Shown here piece by piece: positions 17,801-27,738 of a DNA stretch of 64,000 nt (the first letter of the stretch is position 1; each line of letters starts with the position of its first letter). The translations under genes were made by a program, and so were the position numbers. The notes under the pieces are model-generated. The model searched no databases, had not been told where the DNA came from, and saw only the letters and a program-made list of their open reading frames with translations. Source of the DNA: an uncultured Chloroflexota bacterium (GTDB lineage: Bacteria; Chloroflexota; Anaerolineae; Anaerolineales; Anaerolineaceae); the NCBI GenBank assembly GCA_902786265.1, contig CADACE010000014.1, positions 1 to 64,000 on the forward strand, read 5' to 3'.

Positions 17801-18122
17801 ACCCTGGACTACCTATCTGTTAGAAAGTATTGTTATAAATGGTGATATTCTCGATTATATACCATATTCACACACTCGTTCAAATAGATCTCTGGTTGTC
17901 TATGTCAGTAAAAAATATGAACATTGTGATTTCCAATCGTTTCTTTTGAACCTGGTTGATGAGGAATTCCACAAAGGGTCATTTACCAGCAAATCTGATA
18001 TGCGTGACTGGTTAATTGAGAAAGGCTTGATTGATAAGAAACTTCCTTTCTTCCTTGAAAATGATCAGTATTATTATCATAGTGACGATGGCAGATTAAT
18101 GAAGCGAGAGGTTGAGAAATGA
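14892..18122 (+). CDS. BREX-linked protein with alpha-CTD-like and sigma-region-4-like parts
   Basis: This 1076-residue protein is the first gene of the island (GTTGGAGTT before the ATG). Residues ~175-225 (IIGFSVKVRNCLFRSG ... FKHIGKTTLSEIV) resemble the helix-hairpin-helix of the RNA polymerase alpha C-terminal domain. Residues ~430-460 (LTEVGNLMNITRERVRQIEN) are a near-canonical sigma-70 region 4 helix-turn-helix. A glutamate/asparagine-rich linker occupies ~75-150. The last 500 residues look like repeated helical, possibly winged-helix, units with no catalytic motif. It lacks sigma region 2, so it is unlikely to be a working sigma factor. A DNA-binding regulator or DNA-sensing subunit fits better. 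It overlaps the next gene by 4 bp (ATGA), so the two are translationally coupled and expressed with the BREX genes. Confidence 0.65.
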   Translation: MERNAKIRDALDERYNDFIDFCVSIDKQYISELIKSDFIAFRNRLGKTREYISEIRNILDNFELDSNEVSDATNENSINEEEQSNEIPELIQADGEQQEDGLLTKESGNTLHTQNQENANMESYPTSDSKSKRRLTSEKESLEKREEFQNVDWYIPLYDLFNIPRFPYFRETDIDIIGFSVKVRNCLFRSGCQMCDALLCKSLKTISDFKHIGKTTLSEIVKKCKDFSQNIPEGTVQNHSLVKPVVTFVSHKVFSICKSIPLGLNYEISDLSVAELDDVHKLEESYNILGKDLYLLALEKPDKAHELCDSLTPYMEYCLQLDQINTYLRKLIDNNISKDLHILPFARAIHKKGVMRIETFFSHEDRFSDMMKIINNYYFNEHQYDKEFLKSLKLFFECICSGFSYEIAYAYELAITKERFIDVIQLRQAGNTLTEVGNLMNITRERVRQIENDTINKFSSSLKNFDKDIIMFIHALLDGDLIITKDKMRLYIYDEKLLDLLWECIEYKKFNCNEYCYSKKYHAIIFNNADLENAEKIIQSLPEFILQDELEAVVLHAVKEKGISEEMLRLEIKRRYEQYGTFYSEHRPTVVFICDWILKNRFPNGFKISDETDTRRFLNSICEVFGEERSHITPHALDVKVSQVGVLCDRGKYIHPSAVTVDLSFLDDVDKYIENSPKNAIFFNELFEVFKDRLTETQITNHYFLQGVMKMKANTKNTPCPYYFFRNYITKDSSISTTDELDAFIRERGIVHKSEIFAEFPALSEPVLAQTVARLPNVYNIEGGNFIHASQFHIQENDYVLLKSYLTDVTREYPVNIRKVFDDCSIQFHEFMDRNEIYTRGLLFSILTYMFRHEFMFNKPYIANNDDAELSNRGVILSILEQYDEIDIDELTDLLDDRGIKIISLPMLLELVSPVYLRADENLLMKREYAGIDDDVEEDALNILHDAIEANGYLPSSKISDFIWYPSINVPWTTYLLESIVINGDILDYIPYSHTRSNRSLVVYVSKKYEHCDFQSFLLNLVDEEFHKGSFTSKSDMRDWLIEKGLIDKKLPFFLENDQYYYHSDDGRLMKREVEK

Positions 18123-18820
18123 CTACGAAAAGACATATGCCTTCACTGACAATGGACGAAGTACTTCTCTTGGTTGATGCATATCATGAGATTCAGGGAA
18201 AGACACGTATTGAACGTAGAAAAATAGAAGAAGAGTTGAGCAAAGCTATGAAAGCACTTCCATTTTTTCCAGAATTTCGTGAGTATGAATCTTTTCGGTC
18301 ATACAACGGAATGGATATGCTCATGAATAATATCATTTATCATGAAATGAAGAAAAACTACAAGTTTGTTCATATAACAGAAAAAGAAAAATCCGTACTT
18401 GAGTATTATAAAAATAGTCGCGAATTGTTACATAATTATGTGAAAACAATAAAAGAATTGTCGAAACTCAATTTTCCAATTGTAGATATTTTTTCAGAAA
18501 GTATTATGGGCTCAATGATACCGTCGTATCATGTTTTTCTTGAAAAAAATAATCAAATTATAAAAAAAACTTTGCACGAAGCAATTTTACAACACAGAAC
18601 AAAATGTCGATTATGTGGTGTTGAATTAGCTGACTTATATGGGGCATATAACAAATTTTTGATTGAAATACATATTGATCTTCCTTTGGAAGAGAATAAT
18701 TTGAGTTTGAATCCTTCGCCTTCTGAATTGATACTTATATGCCCGACATGCCATAAATTGGCACACTCTGAACCGAGATTCTTTGATTCAAAGAATCTGT
18801 ATAAAGTGATTAAAGGGTGA
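18119..18820 (+). CDS. HNH-type nuclease domain protein
   Basis: A 233-residue protein whose last 75 residues have the HNH layout: CRLCG (Cys162, Cys165), a FLIEIHIDLP strand carrying the metal-site His, and CPTCHKLAH (Cys208, Cys211, His212, His215). The two CxxC pairs would bind a structural zinc. The N-terminal ~150 residues are helical and charged and may give specificity. HNH proteins nick or cleave DNA; here the context suggests an accessory nuclease or effector of BREX defence. Whether it is active is not evident: the usual E-V-H-H is present only as E-I-H-I. It is coupled by ATGA to the gene before, and its stop abuts the brxP ribosome site. Confidence 0.7.
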   Translation: MTTKRHMPSLTMDEVLLLVDAYHEIQGKTRIERRKIEEELSKAMKALPFFPEFREYESFRSYNGMDMLMNNIIYHEMKKNYKFVHITEKEKSVLEYYKNSRELLHNYVKTIKELSKLNFPIVDIFSESIMGSMIPSYHVFLEKNNQIIKKTLHEAILQHRTKCRLCGVELADLYGAYNKFLIEIHIDLPLEENNLSLNPSPSELILICPTCHKLAHSEPRFFDSKNLYKVIKG

Positions 18821-18825
18821 CACAA

Positions 18826-21189
18826 ATGTACAACTATAGATGGGATAAAGAAACGGGTGGGTATGTTCTCTTGCCTACAAAAATTACAGGCGTAACAAAA
18901 GAGTTACGTCCTGTTTATACAGAAGAGTTGCGGTATCTACGATTGGATTCTAATTACAACTGGAACATTCCAGATACAGAACTACCTCTGATGTGGGCAG
19001 AATCTCGAAGGTATTATTATAGAGGAGAATTTGTATTTGAAGCCAGTGGTGGAGGTTTATACAAAGATCCAGAATTAAAAAATGTAGTTGAAAATATCTC
19101 TGTTGAGCCAGTTGACATTCGCTTAATGATTGCACGCAACGATAATTTGATGGAAGGGCTTGTACAAACAACCTTAAAACAGATATATGATATTTTTAAT
19201 CAGTTCCGTAATTCAATAGATTATTGTTATGCTGCATTTAGTGGTGGGAAAGACTCAATAGCAATGCTTGATTTGGTTCAGCGTGCACTTCCTCATGACA
19301 AATTTGGAGTAATATTTAGTGATACGACAATGGAATTAAGCGATACGTATAAAACTGTTGATATCGCACGTCAGAGATGGAGTGATTTAGAATGGAATAT
19401 TGCTAAGACAGATTTCCATTCAACAGAATCGTGGAAAAAAATCGGACCACCTGCAAGAACAATAAGGTGGTGCTGTAGTGTTCATAAGTCTGCTCCTTCG
19501 ATATTGAAAATCAAAGAGATACTCTCATATAGGAAAAAATGTACAATAAATGATATTAAACATTTTAAAGTTCTTGCCTTTTTAGGTGTCAGGAAAGAAG
19601 AAAGCGAGGCTCGTTCTAATTACAACGTAATATCTGATGGAAACAAACATGCTGTACAAATAAATTGTAACCCTATATTGGAATGGTCGACAAGTGAACT
19701 TTTCTTATATATTTTTAAAAATAAATTACCCATGAATCCAGCATATCGAAAAGGGTTAAGCCGAGTTGGTTGCATGCTTTGTCCTATGTCTTCTAGTTGG
19801 ACAGATTGTATTCAAAGATATAGCTATGGACTAGAAATTCAACCGTATATTGATATTATTAAGGAAAGTATAGATAAAAAGTTCGAGACAGAGGAAGAAT
19901 GGAATAATTACATGATGGATGGAGGCTGGAAAAAGAGAGCCGGAGGAAAAATATTGTCAATTGGAGAAGATAAAATCTCAATAATAACAACAAAAGATAA
20001 AGAAAAAATAATCATTAGAAATCCTAATTATCCATGGAAAACATGGATGAAAGCATTAGGCAATTTGGTCGAGTCTTATGATAACCATTTCACAATACAG
20101 CATGGTGACATATCACTGGCATTTGATGTAGAAGAAACTGAACACTCAACAACAATTTCATATTTTCCATTGGTAAAGAGTAAATCATCGATCAGGTTTA
20201 TGTACTTATTTAGAAATGCTCTTTATAAAGGAGCTTACTGTATTAATTGTCAAGAGTGCATGGTCGAATGTCCAAATGGCGCATTAACAATAACACACAA
20301 AGATATTGTTATTGATGGATGCAAACACTGCGAAAAATGTCTTGATAAACAAAAGGGATGTATTGTAGCCAGATCATTGCTACGAAAGGGTGATAATAAT
20401 ATGGATATAAAAAATATTGATCGTTATCGTACGTTCGGTATTCGACAAGATTGGATTGAGATTTATTTTGATGACATAGAAAATTTCTGGACTAATGATA
20501 ATCTTGGAAAAGATATGTTTACTGCCTTTGAAAAATGGGGTAAGGAAATAGGCTTGATTGATATAAATAATAATCCAGTTTCTTATATCAACAAATTCAT
20601 TAAGCTAGGTTCTGATAATCTTATATTATGGGGATATTTTTATGCCAATATGTCATATAACTCACCAATCATTACATGGTATGTTAAGAATGTTCAAAGG
20701 GATACTATTTATTCACCGGACAATCTTCTTATCATGCTGGGAGATGATTTAAAAGAGAGAACAAGAAAAAATGCTCTATCATCATTGTACAATACACTCA
20801 AAGAATCTCCTATTGGAAAACCTTGGGGATTGGGACAAGGTGAACTCGAATTGAAAGGAAAAACTGTAGTTAGTCTTACAAAAGGTACTTGGTTCGAACC
20901 AAATCCAATTGTCATTCTCTACACACTATATCTTTTTGCAGAACATATGGGAGGTCTGTATAGTTTTACGCTTAGTGATTTGTTGGATGACAGTGAAGAA
21001 CGGGAAGCTATGAGCCCGTGCCTGATTTTTGGCGTTGAAGTTGATATATTAAAACCGATTTTACAGGGACTTGCCAACAACTATGGAGACTATATTCAGG
21101 TTGATTTTAATAAAGGCATAATGGAAAATATCGATTTACCTGCCGGTAAAAGGGGCTTGAAAGCAATTGATGTTCTAGAGTTGATCTAA
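18826..21189 (+). CDS. brxP: BrxP: PAPS reductase-like BREX type 4 protein
   Basis: A 787-residue protein with the PP-loop of PAPS reductases, FSGGKDSIAML near residues 137-147, as in DndC/SspD-type sulfur-handling enzymes. Later cysteines (CCSVHKS and GCMLCPMSSSW near 315) belong to this domain. A ferredoxin-like segment follows at ~470-515 (CINCQECMVECPNG, then CKHCEKCLDKQKGC), suited to two 4Fe-4S clusters. The C-terminal ~250 residues (RYRTFGIRQDW onward) look like DUF4007. In BREX type 4 this protein stands where other types carry the PglX methylase. I start it at ATG MYNYRWDKETGG with AAAGGG eight bases upstream; a GTG three codons earlier overlaps the preceding stop. The likely role is host-DNA marking by an ATP-dependent sulfur or redox reaction, but this is not proven for BREX-4. 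Confidence 0.82.
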   Translation: MYNYRWDKETGGYVLLPTKITGVTKELRPVYTEELRYLRLDSNYNWNIPDTELPLMWAESRRYYYRGEFVFEASGGGLYKDPELKNVVENISVEPVDIRLMIARNDNLMEGLVQTTLKQIYDIFNQFRNSIDYCYAAFSGGKDSIAMLDLVQRALPHDKFGVIFSDTTMELSDTYKTVDIARQRWSDLEWNIAKTDFHSTESWKKIGPPARTIRWCCSVHKSAPSILKIKEILSYRKKCTINDIKHFKVLAFLGVRKEESEARSNYNVISDGNKHAVQINCNPILEWSTSELFLYIFKNKLPMNPAYRKGLSRVGCMLCPMSSSWTDCIQRYSYGLEIQPYIDIIKESIDKKFETEEEWNNYMMDGGWKKRAGGKILSIGEDKISIITTKDKEKIIIRNPNYPWKTWMKALGNLVESYDNHFTIQHGDISLAFDVEETEHSTTISYFPLVKSKSSIRFMYLFRNALYKGAYCINCQECMVECPNGALTITHKDIVIDGCKHCEKCLDKQKGCIVARSLLRKGDNNMDIKNIDRYRTFGIRQDWIEIYFDDIENFWTNDNLGKDMFTAFEKWGKEIGLIDINNNPVSYINKFIKLGSDNLILWGYFYANMSYNSPIITWYVKNVQRDTIYSPDNLLIMLGDDLKERTRKNALSSLYNTLKESPIGKPWGLGQGELELKGKTVVSLTKGTWFEPNPIVILYTLYLFAEHMGGLYSFTLSDLLDDSEEREAMSPCLIFGVEVDILKPILQGLANNYGDYIQVDFNKGIMENIDLPAGKRGLKAIDVLELI

Positions 21190-21200
21190 GGGAGAAAAAC

Positions 21201-24200
21201 ATGAGCAGGCTGTATAGTGATTACATTAAAGTTGACCCAAACTTCATCCCTGTTTTCAGCAAAAACAGTGACAGAACGTATCCTGATAAATGGCAGTCAT
21301 TTTTTCCGCATGAAAGCTTTAAGAAGATTCTGAAACAAATAGTGGAAACACTGGAAAAAAGCAGCGAGTCAAAGGATCATTCCCTGTGGATGAGTGGTGC
21401 TTATGGTACTGGGAAAACATATGCATCCTTTGTTATCAAACATATTTTTGAGGATGATCTCGCTAACATCGAGCCATACTTTGTAAAAAATAATATGACG
21501 GATCTGCTTATGCGTGTAAAAGGAATCCGTGCAAAGGGTCCGATCCTTGTTGTCCAGCGCAGTGCATCTGCCGGACTGAATTCTCAAAATAAACTGTTTA
21601 GTGCCATTGTGGAATCTGTTAAGGACAGTTTGCATGCTGTAGGACTCCATTATACTGGAAATATAAGCATGCTAGACAAGGTGCTGACCATTTTGAAGGA
21701 TCCCAATTCTGCTTTCAATTTTGCCGGTGCATTTCAGAAATACCGGGCGAAATTCACTGAATATGCCTCTGCTCAGAGTGTAGTTCGAGATCTTGAAGAA
21801 TTGGATCTGGATGATAAGCTGGATCTGTTGGATATCATCATCGATATTGCTGATGCTGAGGGCTATAACTGGTCTATGTCGCCTGATGAAATGGTCAATT
21901 GGCTAGAAGATGTGCGAAAAGGAAATCATCTTTATGCAATTGTTTTCATCTGGGATGAATTTACAGAATATTTCAAGAATAATCAGAATAATATTTCTGG
22001 ACTTCAGGAAATAGCCATGGCGGATTCTAGAATCAGTTTCTATTTCTTCCTGATCACACATTCAAGTATGACGCAGTTAATCAGAGACCCTGATGCGCAA
22101 AAAGTTTTGGAAGCGCGTTTCAAAATGAGCCAAATCGGACTGGAAGAACGGACTGCTTTTACATTACTGGGATATGCATTGAATCACAATCCTGACCTGG
22201 CAGATGAATGGGATAAAAAAATATTACCGGAACTATGGGATGGAGTGAGCAAAGGAGCTGTAAGAGTAATTCGCGATAAGGATATATCTATTATGGATGA
22301 AGATTTCCGTAAGCTTCTGCCATTACATCCCTATGCTGCGTATCTGCTCAGGATCATTGCCAAAGATATCAGCAGCAATGAAAGAACAATATTTAAGTTT
22401 CTGAGTGAGAACGTATCGCGCGAAGAGCCCTCGAATTTTAAAAAGTTTATTGAGGAAAATTCTTATGAATACGGTACGTGGAATTACCTGACAGCTGATT
22501 ATCTGTGGGATTATTTTTTCACCACAAACAATGTTGATCTCGACAGTACTTTCATTAATGCAATCAGCCATTACAATAACTTTGCCAGTATGTGTCAAAA
22601 TGACAATCAGCGCAAAGTACTTAAGGTGACTCTGCTTTTGGCTTCACTTCAGGCGAAAAATAGCGCTGAGAGCCGCAGCGGTGCCACTTCTCTTATGCGT
22701 CCTACGTTGGTTAATATTAAAGCTTGTTTTACCGGAACGCCGATCGAATCAAAAGTGGAAGAAGCGCTGAATTATCTCGATAGTAAAGGCATTCTGGGAA
22801 AGATAGAAGCCAATAAAGAAACCTTGTTTGTCATGAATTCAGCTGTGATAGACGAAGAACGCATGAAGCAATGTTTAGCCGACACAAAGAAAACAATAAC
22901 TTTTGAGAGATTGATCGGTGAAGGAGCATATAAGGTTACGGAACAATTTTTGCCTGTCGATTTTCTAAAGTATCGAATGAAAATTTACCCAGTTTCTCCA
23001 GCTAATGCACGAGACGAAGTAAAAAAGGCTGACCTGTCTCCCAACCATATTCCTGTATTCTATCTCTATGCACAGAATGAAGCACAGCAGCAAAAGGTCA
23101 CAGATACTGTCAGAACGATTTATTCGTTGACAGGGAAAAAATGTGTCATTGTTGATTTTTCTGCTTCACCGTTCACCGATGTGCTGTTCGAAAAATTCAT
23201 ATCTTCAAAGGCGAAAGAAAAGTATTTTACAAATTTACCCAATCAAGGCCCGCAGCTTGATCTTGCCAAGAAAAACTCTGCGGATATTTTAAATGAATGG
23301 CTTCGTAAACTGACTACAACATCTTTGGCAATCTATACAGCAGAAGATAAAATGACACAGCGGACTGGAGGTTCTAACCTCAGAAAGGAATTTAAAGAAA
23401 TCAATGCAGGTTTGTTTAAGTACGGTCTTGAAGCGATTAACCAGAATGATAAACTATTTGCAGAATCGGGATTCAAAGAAGCTGTTGCTCAAATGGCTAT
23501 GGGAAAAATTGAGGTTACCTCGAACTATTCATATCTGCGCAACATATCAAGCCGACTTGAACAGGAAGGAACATGGAACGATCCTAAATATTATGAGAAT
23601 AAGCCCAACTGTGTTATCTCACAAATGAAAATTGCCATTAATGCTGTTATAGACAAAGCTTTTTCTGATACCAGTGCTTTCAGTATTATTGATGTATGGA
23701 AAGTATTGCAGAAAGAGCCTTTCGGTTTGATGCCAAATACCGGATCTGTATTTCTCATGGGTTTTTTGCTTCAGGAATATGCTGACAGCACATATTATAA
23801 ACGTGATATCAATAATAATACAGTCAGCCTAAATTATACCGATTTGAGTGAACTGATTTACGGCGTAATAAAAGGACTGCCCAAAGCGTATGGCCAGTTT
23901 ATTGTGAAGCAAACACCAGAGCAGGCAGCATTCTGCCAAATCACAGGTGAGATTTTTAAAATTGCCAAAGATAAAAGACTGTCTGTTGATGATATTGCAA
24001 AAAATATCAATATCTATCTGACTAATAATAATTATCCACTCTGGTCAATCAAGAGCTATATTGAAGAAGAATTATATGACCACGAATTCAGAGAACCGAT
24101 GATACAACTTGCTGATTTTCTGTGCGAGTTCGTAAAGCCCGAATCCAAAATCGGCAGAGAAAGGGTAAATGTTGTCAAGGACATTTATGCGTTATATCAG

Positions 24201-25391
24201 CAATACAGAGGAATTGACGGGGCTTTTGCAGAATGTCTTACGATTGAAAATATGCGGACAGGCATGGAATACTATATTGCTCAATACAAGCCGGAATTAA
24301 CACAAATCGCAAGTAATTTGCGAATTGAGCCAAAAGAATACCTTGAAATGCTGAATAAAAAGCTTTCTTCTGATTCCTCTTATTTATGGCAGCTCGGCGA
24401 TACAAATCATCAGATAGATAATCTTTATACAGATTTAAAGCTTATTTATGATATTAACCGATTGCTTTCTACCAAGCAGAGCACGTTTGAAGAAGCAAGA
24501 AAAGCTCTAAATGAAAAACTGAACAGCATTAGAATACCATATAGATGGATTCTAGAACAGAAGCCGGAATTGCAGAAAATTTTGTCTCTGTTGTTGGAGA
24601 TTGTAAGGAACAATAGTCTGAATGACAAGGCAGGAGCTTCATCCCTGATTGCAAACATGGCAGATGATTTCTTGACTTTCTTTAATGGTCAATATGAAAT
24701 TTTCTCTGCTGCACTGCGGCAAGCTTATACAGGTGCTATTCAGGATGAGGAGATGGAATATCTATTTAAAACCACAGATTCCGGAACACTGTTTAAAACA
24801 CCGGATGAGTTTCTTATCCTCATGTCACGTGAACTTGAAAAGTATCGAAAGAATAAGAAAACACGCAAAATGCGTGAAGCATGGGAGAAAATTGCAAATT
24901 CGAAAAACCCATATACTTGGTCAAATGAAAATGGTATTCCGATCCTTTGTTTGTTTACTAATGATAGCATCCAGGCACAAAGATATTTTGATGCGTTGAA
25001 TGGGACTTCCATTTTGCCAAATGAACAGAGTATTGATGATGCAATAGCCTTCATCGAGAGCGGGAAGCTTGCAATATTGAACGATATAAAAGCCTGTGAA
25101 AAGATTTTCATAGATGTTTTCTGTGGAGATTATGCATATGTAATTGATTCTGCGGATGATTTGCGAGACAAGATACGTGCCGTTGCTGGAAAAAATATAT
25201 ATGATTGGTACGCACAAAAGGAGCGATGTAAACAAGTAATCATAAAATTTGCTAGGGATCGTTATGATTTAAAATATTGCGCTGATGTTAAGAAGAAAAT
25301 CAGCAGGATGAAGGCCGAAGAAGCGCAGTCTTTACTGATAGAAATGATAGAGAAGGATCCATTATTTGGAATCAGAATTTTGAGAAGCTGA
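21201..25391 (+). CDS. brxC: BrxC: large P-loop ATPase of BREX
   Basis: A 1396-residue ATPase with Walker A GAYGTGKT at about residues 67-74 and Walker B VFIWDEF near 250-255. The N-terminal region (DKWQSFFPHESF) is typical of BrxC/PglY proteins, and the rest is a long helical body. In BREX, BrxC is an AAA+-like component needed for host marking and phage blocking. The gene follows brxP after 11 bp, with GGGAG as ribosome site, and precedes pglZ by 13 bp, so brxP to brxL form one operon. Length is normal for the family and no frame break is visible. Confidence 0.85.
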   Translation: MSRLYSDYIKVDPNFIPVFSKNSDRTYPDKWQSFFPHESFKKILKQIVETLEKSSESKDHSLWMSGAYGTGKTYASFVIKHIFEDDLANIEPYFVKNNMTDLLMRVKGIRAKGPILVVQRSASAGLNSQNKLFSAIVESVKDSLHAVGLHYTGNISMLDKVLTILKDPNSAFNFAGAFQKYRAKFTEYASAQSVVRDLEELDLDDKLDLLDIIIDIADAEGYNWSMSPDEMVNWLEDVRKGNHLYAIVFIWDEFTEYFKNNQNNISGLQEIAMADSRISFYFFLITHSSMTQLIRDPDAQKVLEARFKMSQIGLEERTAFTLLGYALNHNPDLADEWDKKILPELWDGVSKGAVRVIRDKDISIMDEDFRKLLPLHPYAAYLLRIIAKDISSNERTIFKFLSENVSREEPSNFKKFIEENSYEYGTWNYLTADYLWDYFFTTNNVDLDSTFINAISHYNNFASMCQNDNQRKVLKVTLLLASLQAKNSAESRSGATSLMRPTLVNIKACFTGTPIESKVEEALNYLDSKGILGKIEANKETLFVMNSAVIDEERMKQCLADTKKTITFERLIGEGAYKVTEQFLPVDFLKYRMKIYPVSPANARDEVKKADLSPNHIPVFYLYAQNEAQQQKVTDTVRTIYSLTGKKCVIVDFSASPFTDVLFEKFISSKAKEKYFTNLPNQGPQLDLAKKNSADILNEWLRKLTTTSLAIYTAEDKMTQRTGGSNLRKEFKEINAGLFKYGLEAINQNDKLFAESGFKEAVAQMAMGKIEVTSNYSYLRNISSRLEQEGTWNDPKYYENKPNCVISQMKIAINAVIDKAFSDTSAFSIIDVWKVLQKEPFGLMPNTGSVFLMGFLLQEYADSTYYKRDINNNTVSLNYTDLSELIYGVIKGLPKAYGQFIVKQTPEQAAFCQITGEIFKIAKDKRLSVDDIAKNINIYLTNNNYPLWSIKSYIEEELYDHEFREPMIQLADFLCEFVKPESKIGRERVNVVKDIYALYQQYRGIDGAFAECLTIENMRTGMEYYIAQYKPELTQIASNLRIEPKEYLEMLNKKLSSDSSYLWQLGDTNHQIDNLYTDLKLIYDINRLLSTKQSTFEEARKALNEKLNSIRIPYRWILEQKPELQKILSLLLEIVRNNSLNDKAGASSLIANMADDFLTFFNGQYEIFSAALRQAYTGAIQDEEMEYLFKTTDSGTLFKTPDEFLILMSRELEKYRKNKKTRKMREAWEKIANSKNPYTWSNENGIPILCLFTNDSIQAQRYFDALNGTSILPNEQSIDDAIAFIESGKLAILNDIKACEKIFIDVFCGDYAYVIDSADDLRDKIRAVAGKNIYDWYAQKERCKQVIIKFARDRYDLKYCADVKKKISRMKAEEAQSLLIEMIEKDPLFGIRILRS

Positions 25392-25404
25392 CAGGAGACA
25401 GCGC

Positions 25405-27726
25405 ATGATATTCAAGACTATTGAACAGCTGAAAAAATTTCTAAAAGAAGATAATGAACGTGCAGATCTGAATCCAATTCGTTTCATTAATGTGGATTCA
25501 CTGCAAATGTGGATAGAAGTTAAAAAGTATCTCATAACGTTGAGTGATAAGAGCCTTCTGCTTTCTGATTTTTGCGAGACCGATGATACTACGCCGAATC
25601 TGAAACAACTTAATTCCACAATTAAAAAAACAGACAAAACACTGTGCGTATTTCCATTATCTGAATATCTGCGCGTAAATCCAGAAATTGCGGCGTCAGT
25701 CATATCAAGATTTCTGTCTATGGAATTTCAGAACAACGATTCACACAGGATCCATATTTACTTTCCAATGTACAGAATCAGCAGTGTCCTGCAAAACATT
25801 CCAAATACAGATCCGCGCAAAAAGAACAGCTTTCTTTATTTGCAGACAGGAGAGGAGCAGGATTATCAGCTTACCATCATTCAGAACAGTTTGAATGTAC
25901 ATGTGAACGGCAATGAAATCATCGGTTTTAAACGTTATCTGCAGTACTGGGAGCAAAATCCTGATAAGCCTCTTGTGCTTCACACACAGAATGCGATCCA
26001 CTTTGAACGGAATCATTTCTTTGATAATGTAAAAGTGATTGTCACATCATTTGATCTTTGCAAGGACCAGATCCAGGATTTTCCTGCGGTTTTGCAGGAA
26101 AGTATGGGTGAAGACGACTGTTGGTATTTCCTTGCTGAAAAGGCTTCCGAGACAGGTGAATTTGATGAGGCATGCAGTCTTTGTCTTACGACAAGCCGAT
26201 ATTCGCTAGAACTTTTTGAATCCTGGAGTATTCTGACTCCATTAAAAAAATGGGTTCTCTGGCTGTGGACAAAGACACGTAATAGAAATGAGTATCTGTA
26301 TGAATGCGCAGCATCCAGTGAATCAGTTGAAAGTTTTATCACGGAAATATATACCGGCATAATAAAATATGTAGGCACAAACGAATACCTCCAAAAGTAT
26401 AAAGAACGGAAGACTGCATTGATGAATATGCATCTAACACCAACAGAATCATTTTGGAGAATACTGGAATCCATTGCGCCAGTCAGGGCAATTTCCTGCC
26501 TGACCAATCTGACAGATATTGAACGGAAAAAAGTTTTTGATTTCATCAAGGTCATTCCGTATGAGAAAAGAGGAGAATATATTGCTGTACTTAAGGCTGT
26601 CTATCCGGAGCTTGCTTATTACCTCCATAATGATGTTTCTGTCAATAGTGCGAACTTGAATCAAAACTATTTCGATTATTTTGAAGAATATAAATGGCTA
26701 AAGGCTACAAACAGTATAACAAAAGAGTTTGTTGAAACGGTTCGTACTCTTGCTGAAAATAAGGGCGAGGGTGTTTTTCTGCTTTCGCCAAGAAATCAGC
26801 TTGTGACAGAAATGTATGATGATCACAGTTTAATTCTGTTTGTTGATGGTATGGGTATTGAGTATGTGGATTACCTTGCTTACATATTCTCAAATATCGA
26901 TTCTGAAAAATACAGTTTTTCTGTCAAAGCAGGTTATTGTAATCTCCCATCTATCACAGAAATAAACAAAGATTTCATGAATGGCAGGCATGTCATTGAA
27001 CCACCAATGAGGGAACTGGATGAGCATAAACATGCCAATTGCACCTATCCGGAAAATATTGTCAAGGAATTGGAAATCCTGAAGAAAGTTAAAGACAGAG
27101 CCTTGAGTGCATTGAATGGATATGTTTCGAAAATTATTATTGCATCAGACCATGGAACAAGCCGATTGGCAGTTCGTATCAGGAATACAGAATTTGATAA
27201 GGTGTTGGAAAAGCCAAAGGATACAGCTATTTATAAATATGGGCGTTTCTGTGATCAGAAATACGATTCACCAGAATATGAGACAGCAATTATATATGAT
27301 GGCAAAATAATTTTTGCTGATTACACACGTTTTCTTCAGTCTGGGGCTCCTATAGACGAAATTCATGGCGGTGCGTCTTTGGAAGAATGGCTTGTTCCCG
27401 TTGCTGTTATTGAGAAGACAAAAGGAACAGGTAAATTGGAAGAAGTCACAATCGAACTGCTTACCAAAGAAATCAGACCGGAAATCGGTACCGGATTGAT
27501 AAAGGTTCGTTTCAAAATGAGTGGAAAGATACGTCCAAAAACCTTTGTCCAAATAAAAGGTAAAAAGATTCTGTGTACAGTAAAAGACAATGAATATTCT
27601 TTTGAATATTCTGTTGATGGAAAAAATGAAACGATTTCTGCTCAGGTAATTGATAGTGTAATTCTTGGACAGTTTACAATAAATATTATTCAAGGTCTCA
27701 AAGGAAACAAAAAATTTGATATCTAA
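25405..27726 (+). CDS. pglZ: PglZ: alkaline-phosphatase-fold BREX protein
   Basis: A 773-residue protein, the hallmark of all BREX systems. The PglZ domain occupies the C-terminal 300 residues, with metal-site segments LFVDGMGIEYVDYL (near 478), ASDHGTSRLA (near 580) and EIHGGASLEEWLVPV (near 652), all in the order seen in the alkaline phosphatase superfamily. The N-terminal half is a helical region particular to this subtype. The Asp, His and HGG residues needed for a metal-dependent active site are present, so it is probably a functional hydrolase or nuclease. A ribosome site CAGGAGAC precedes the ATG. Confidence 0.87.
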   Translation: MIFKTIEQLKKFLKEDNERADLNPIRFINVDSLQMWIEVKKYLITLSDKSLLLSDFCETDDTTPNLKQLNSTIKKTDKTLCVFPLSEYLRVNPEIAASVISRFLSMEFQNNDSHRIHIYFPMYRISSVLQNIPNTDPRKKNSFLYLQTGEEQDYQLTIIQNSLNVHVNGNEIIGFKRYLQYWEQNPDKPLVLHTQNAIHFERNHFFDNVKVIVTSFDLCKDQIQDFPAVLQESMGEDDCWYFLAEKASETGEFDEACSLCLTTSRYSLELFESWSILTPLKKWVLWLWTKTRNRNEYLYECAASSESVESFITEIYTGIIKYVGTNEYLQKYKERKTALMNMHLTPTESFWRILESIAPVRAISCLTNLTDIERKKVFDFIKVIPYEKRGEYIAVLKAVYPELAYYLHNDVSVNSANLNQNYFDYFEEYKWLKATNSITKEFVETVRTLAENKGEGVFLLSPRNQLVTEMYDDHSLILFVDGMGIEYVDYLAYIFSNIDSEKYSFSVKAGYCNLPSITEINKDFMNGRHVIEPPMRELDEHKHANCTYPENIVKELEILKKVKDRALSALNGYVSKIIIASDHGTSRLAVRIRNTEFDKVLEKPKDTAIYKYGRFCDQKYDSPEYETAIIYDGKIIFADYTRFLQSGAPIDEIHGGASLEEWLVPVAVIEKTKGTGKLEEVTIELLTKEIRPEIGTGLIKVRFKMSGKIRPKTFVQIKGKKILCTVKDNEYSFEYSVDGKNETISAQVIDSVILGQFTINIIQGLKGNKKFDI

Positions 27727-27738
27727 GGAGAATGGCAA

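Noticed and set aside
14892..18122. A true sigma factor
   Set aside because: Only the region-4-like helix-turn-helix is visible. Region 2 for -10 recognition and core binding is absent, and the protein is far too long.
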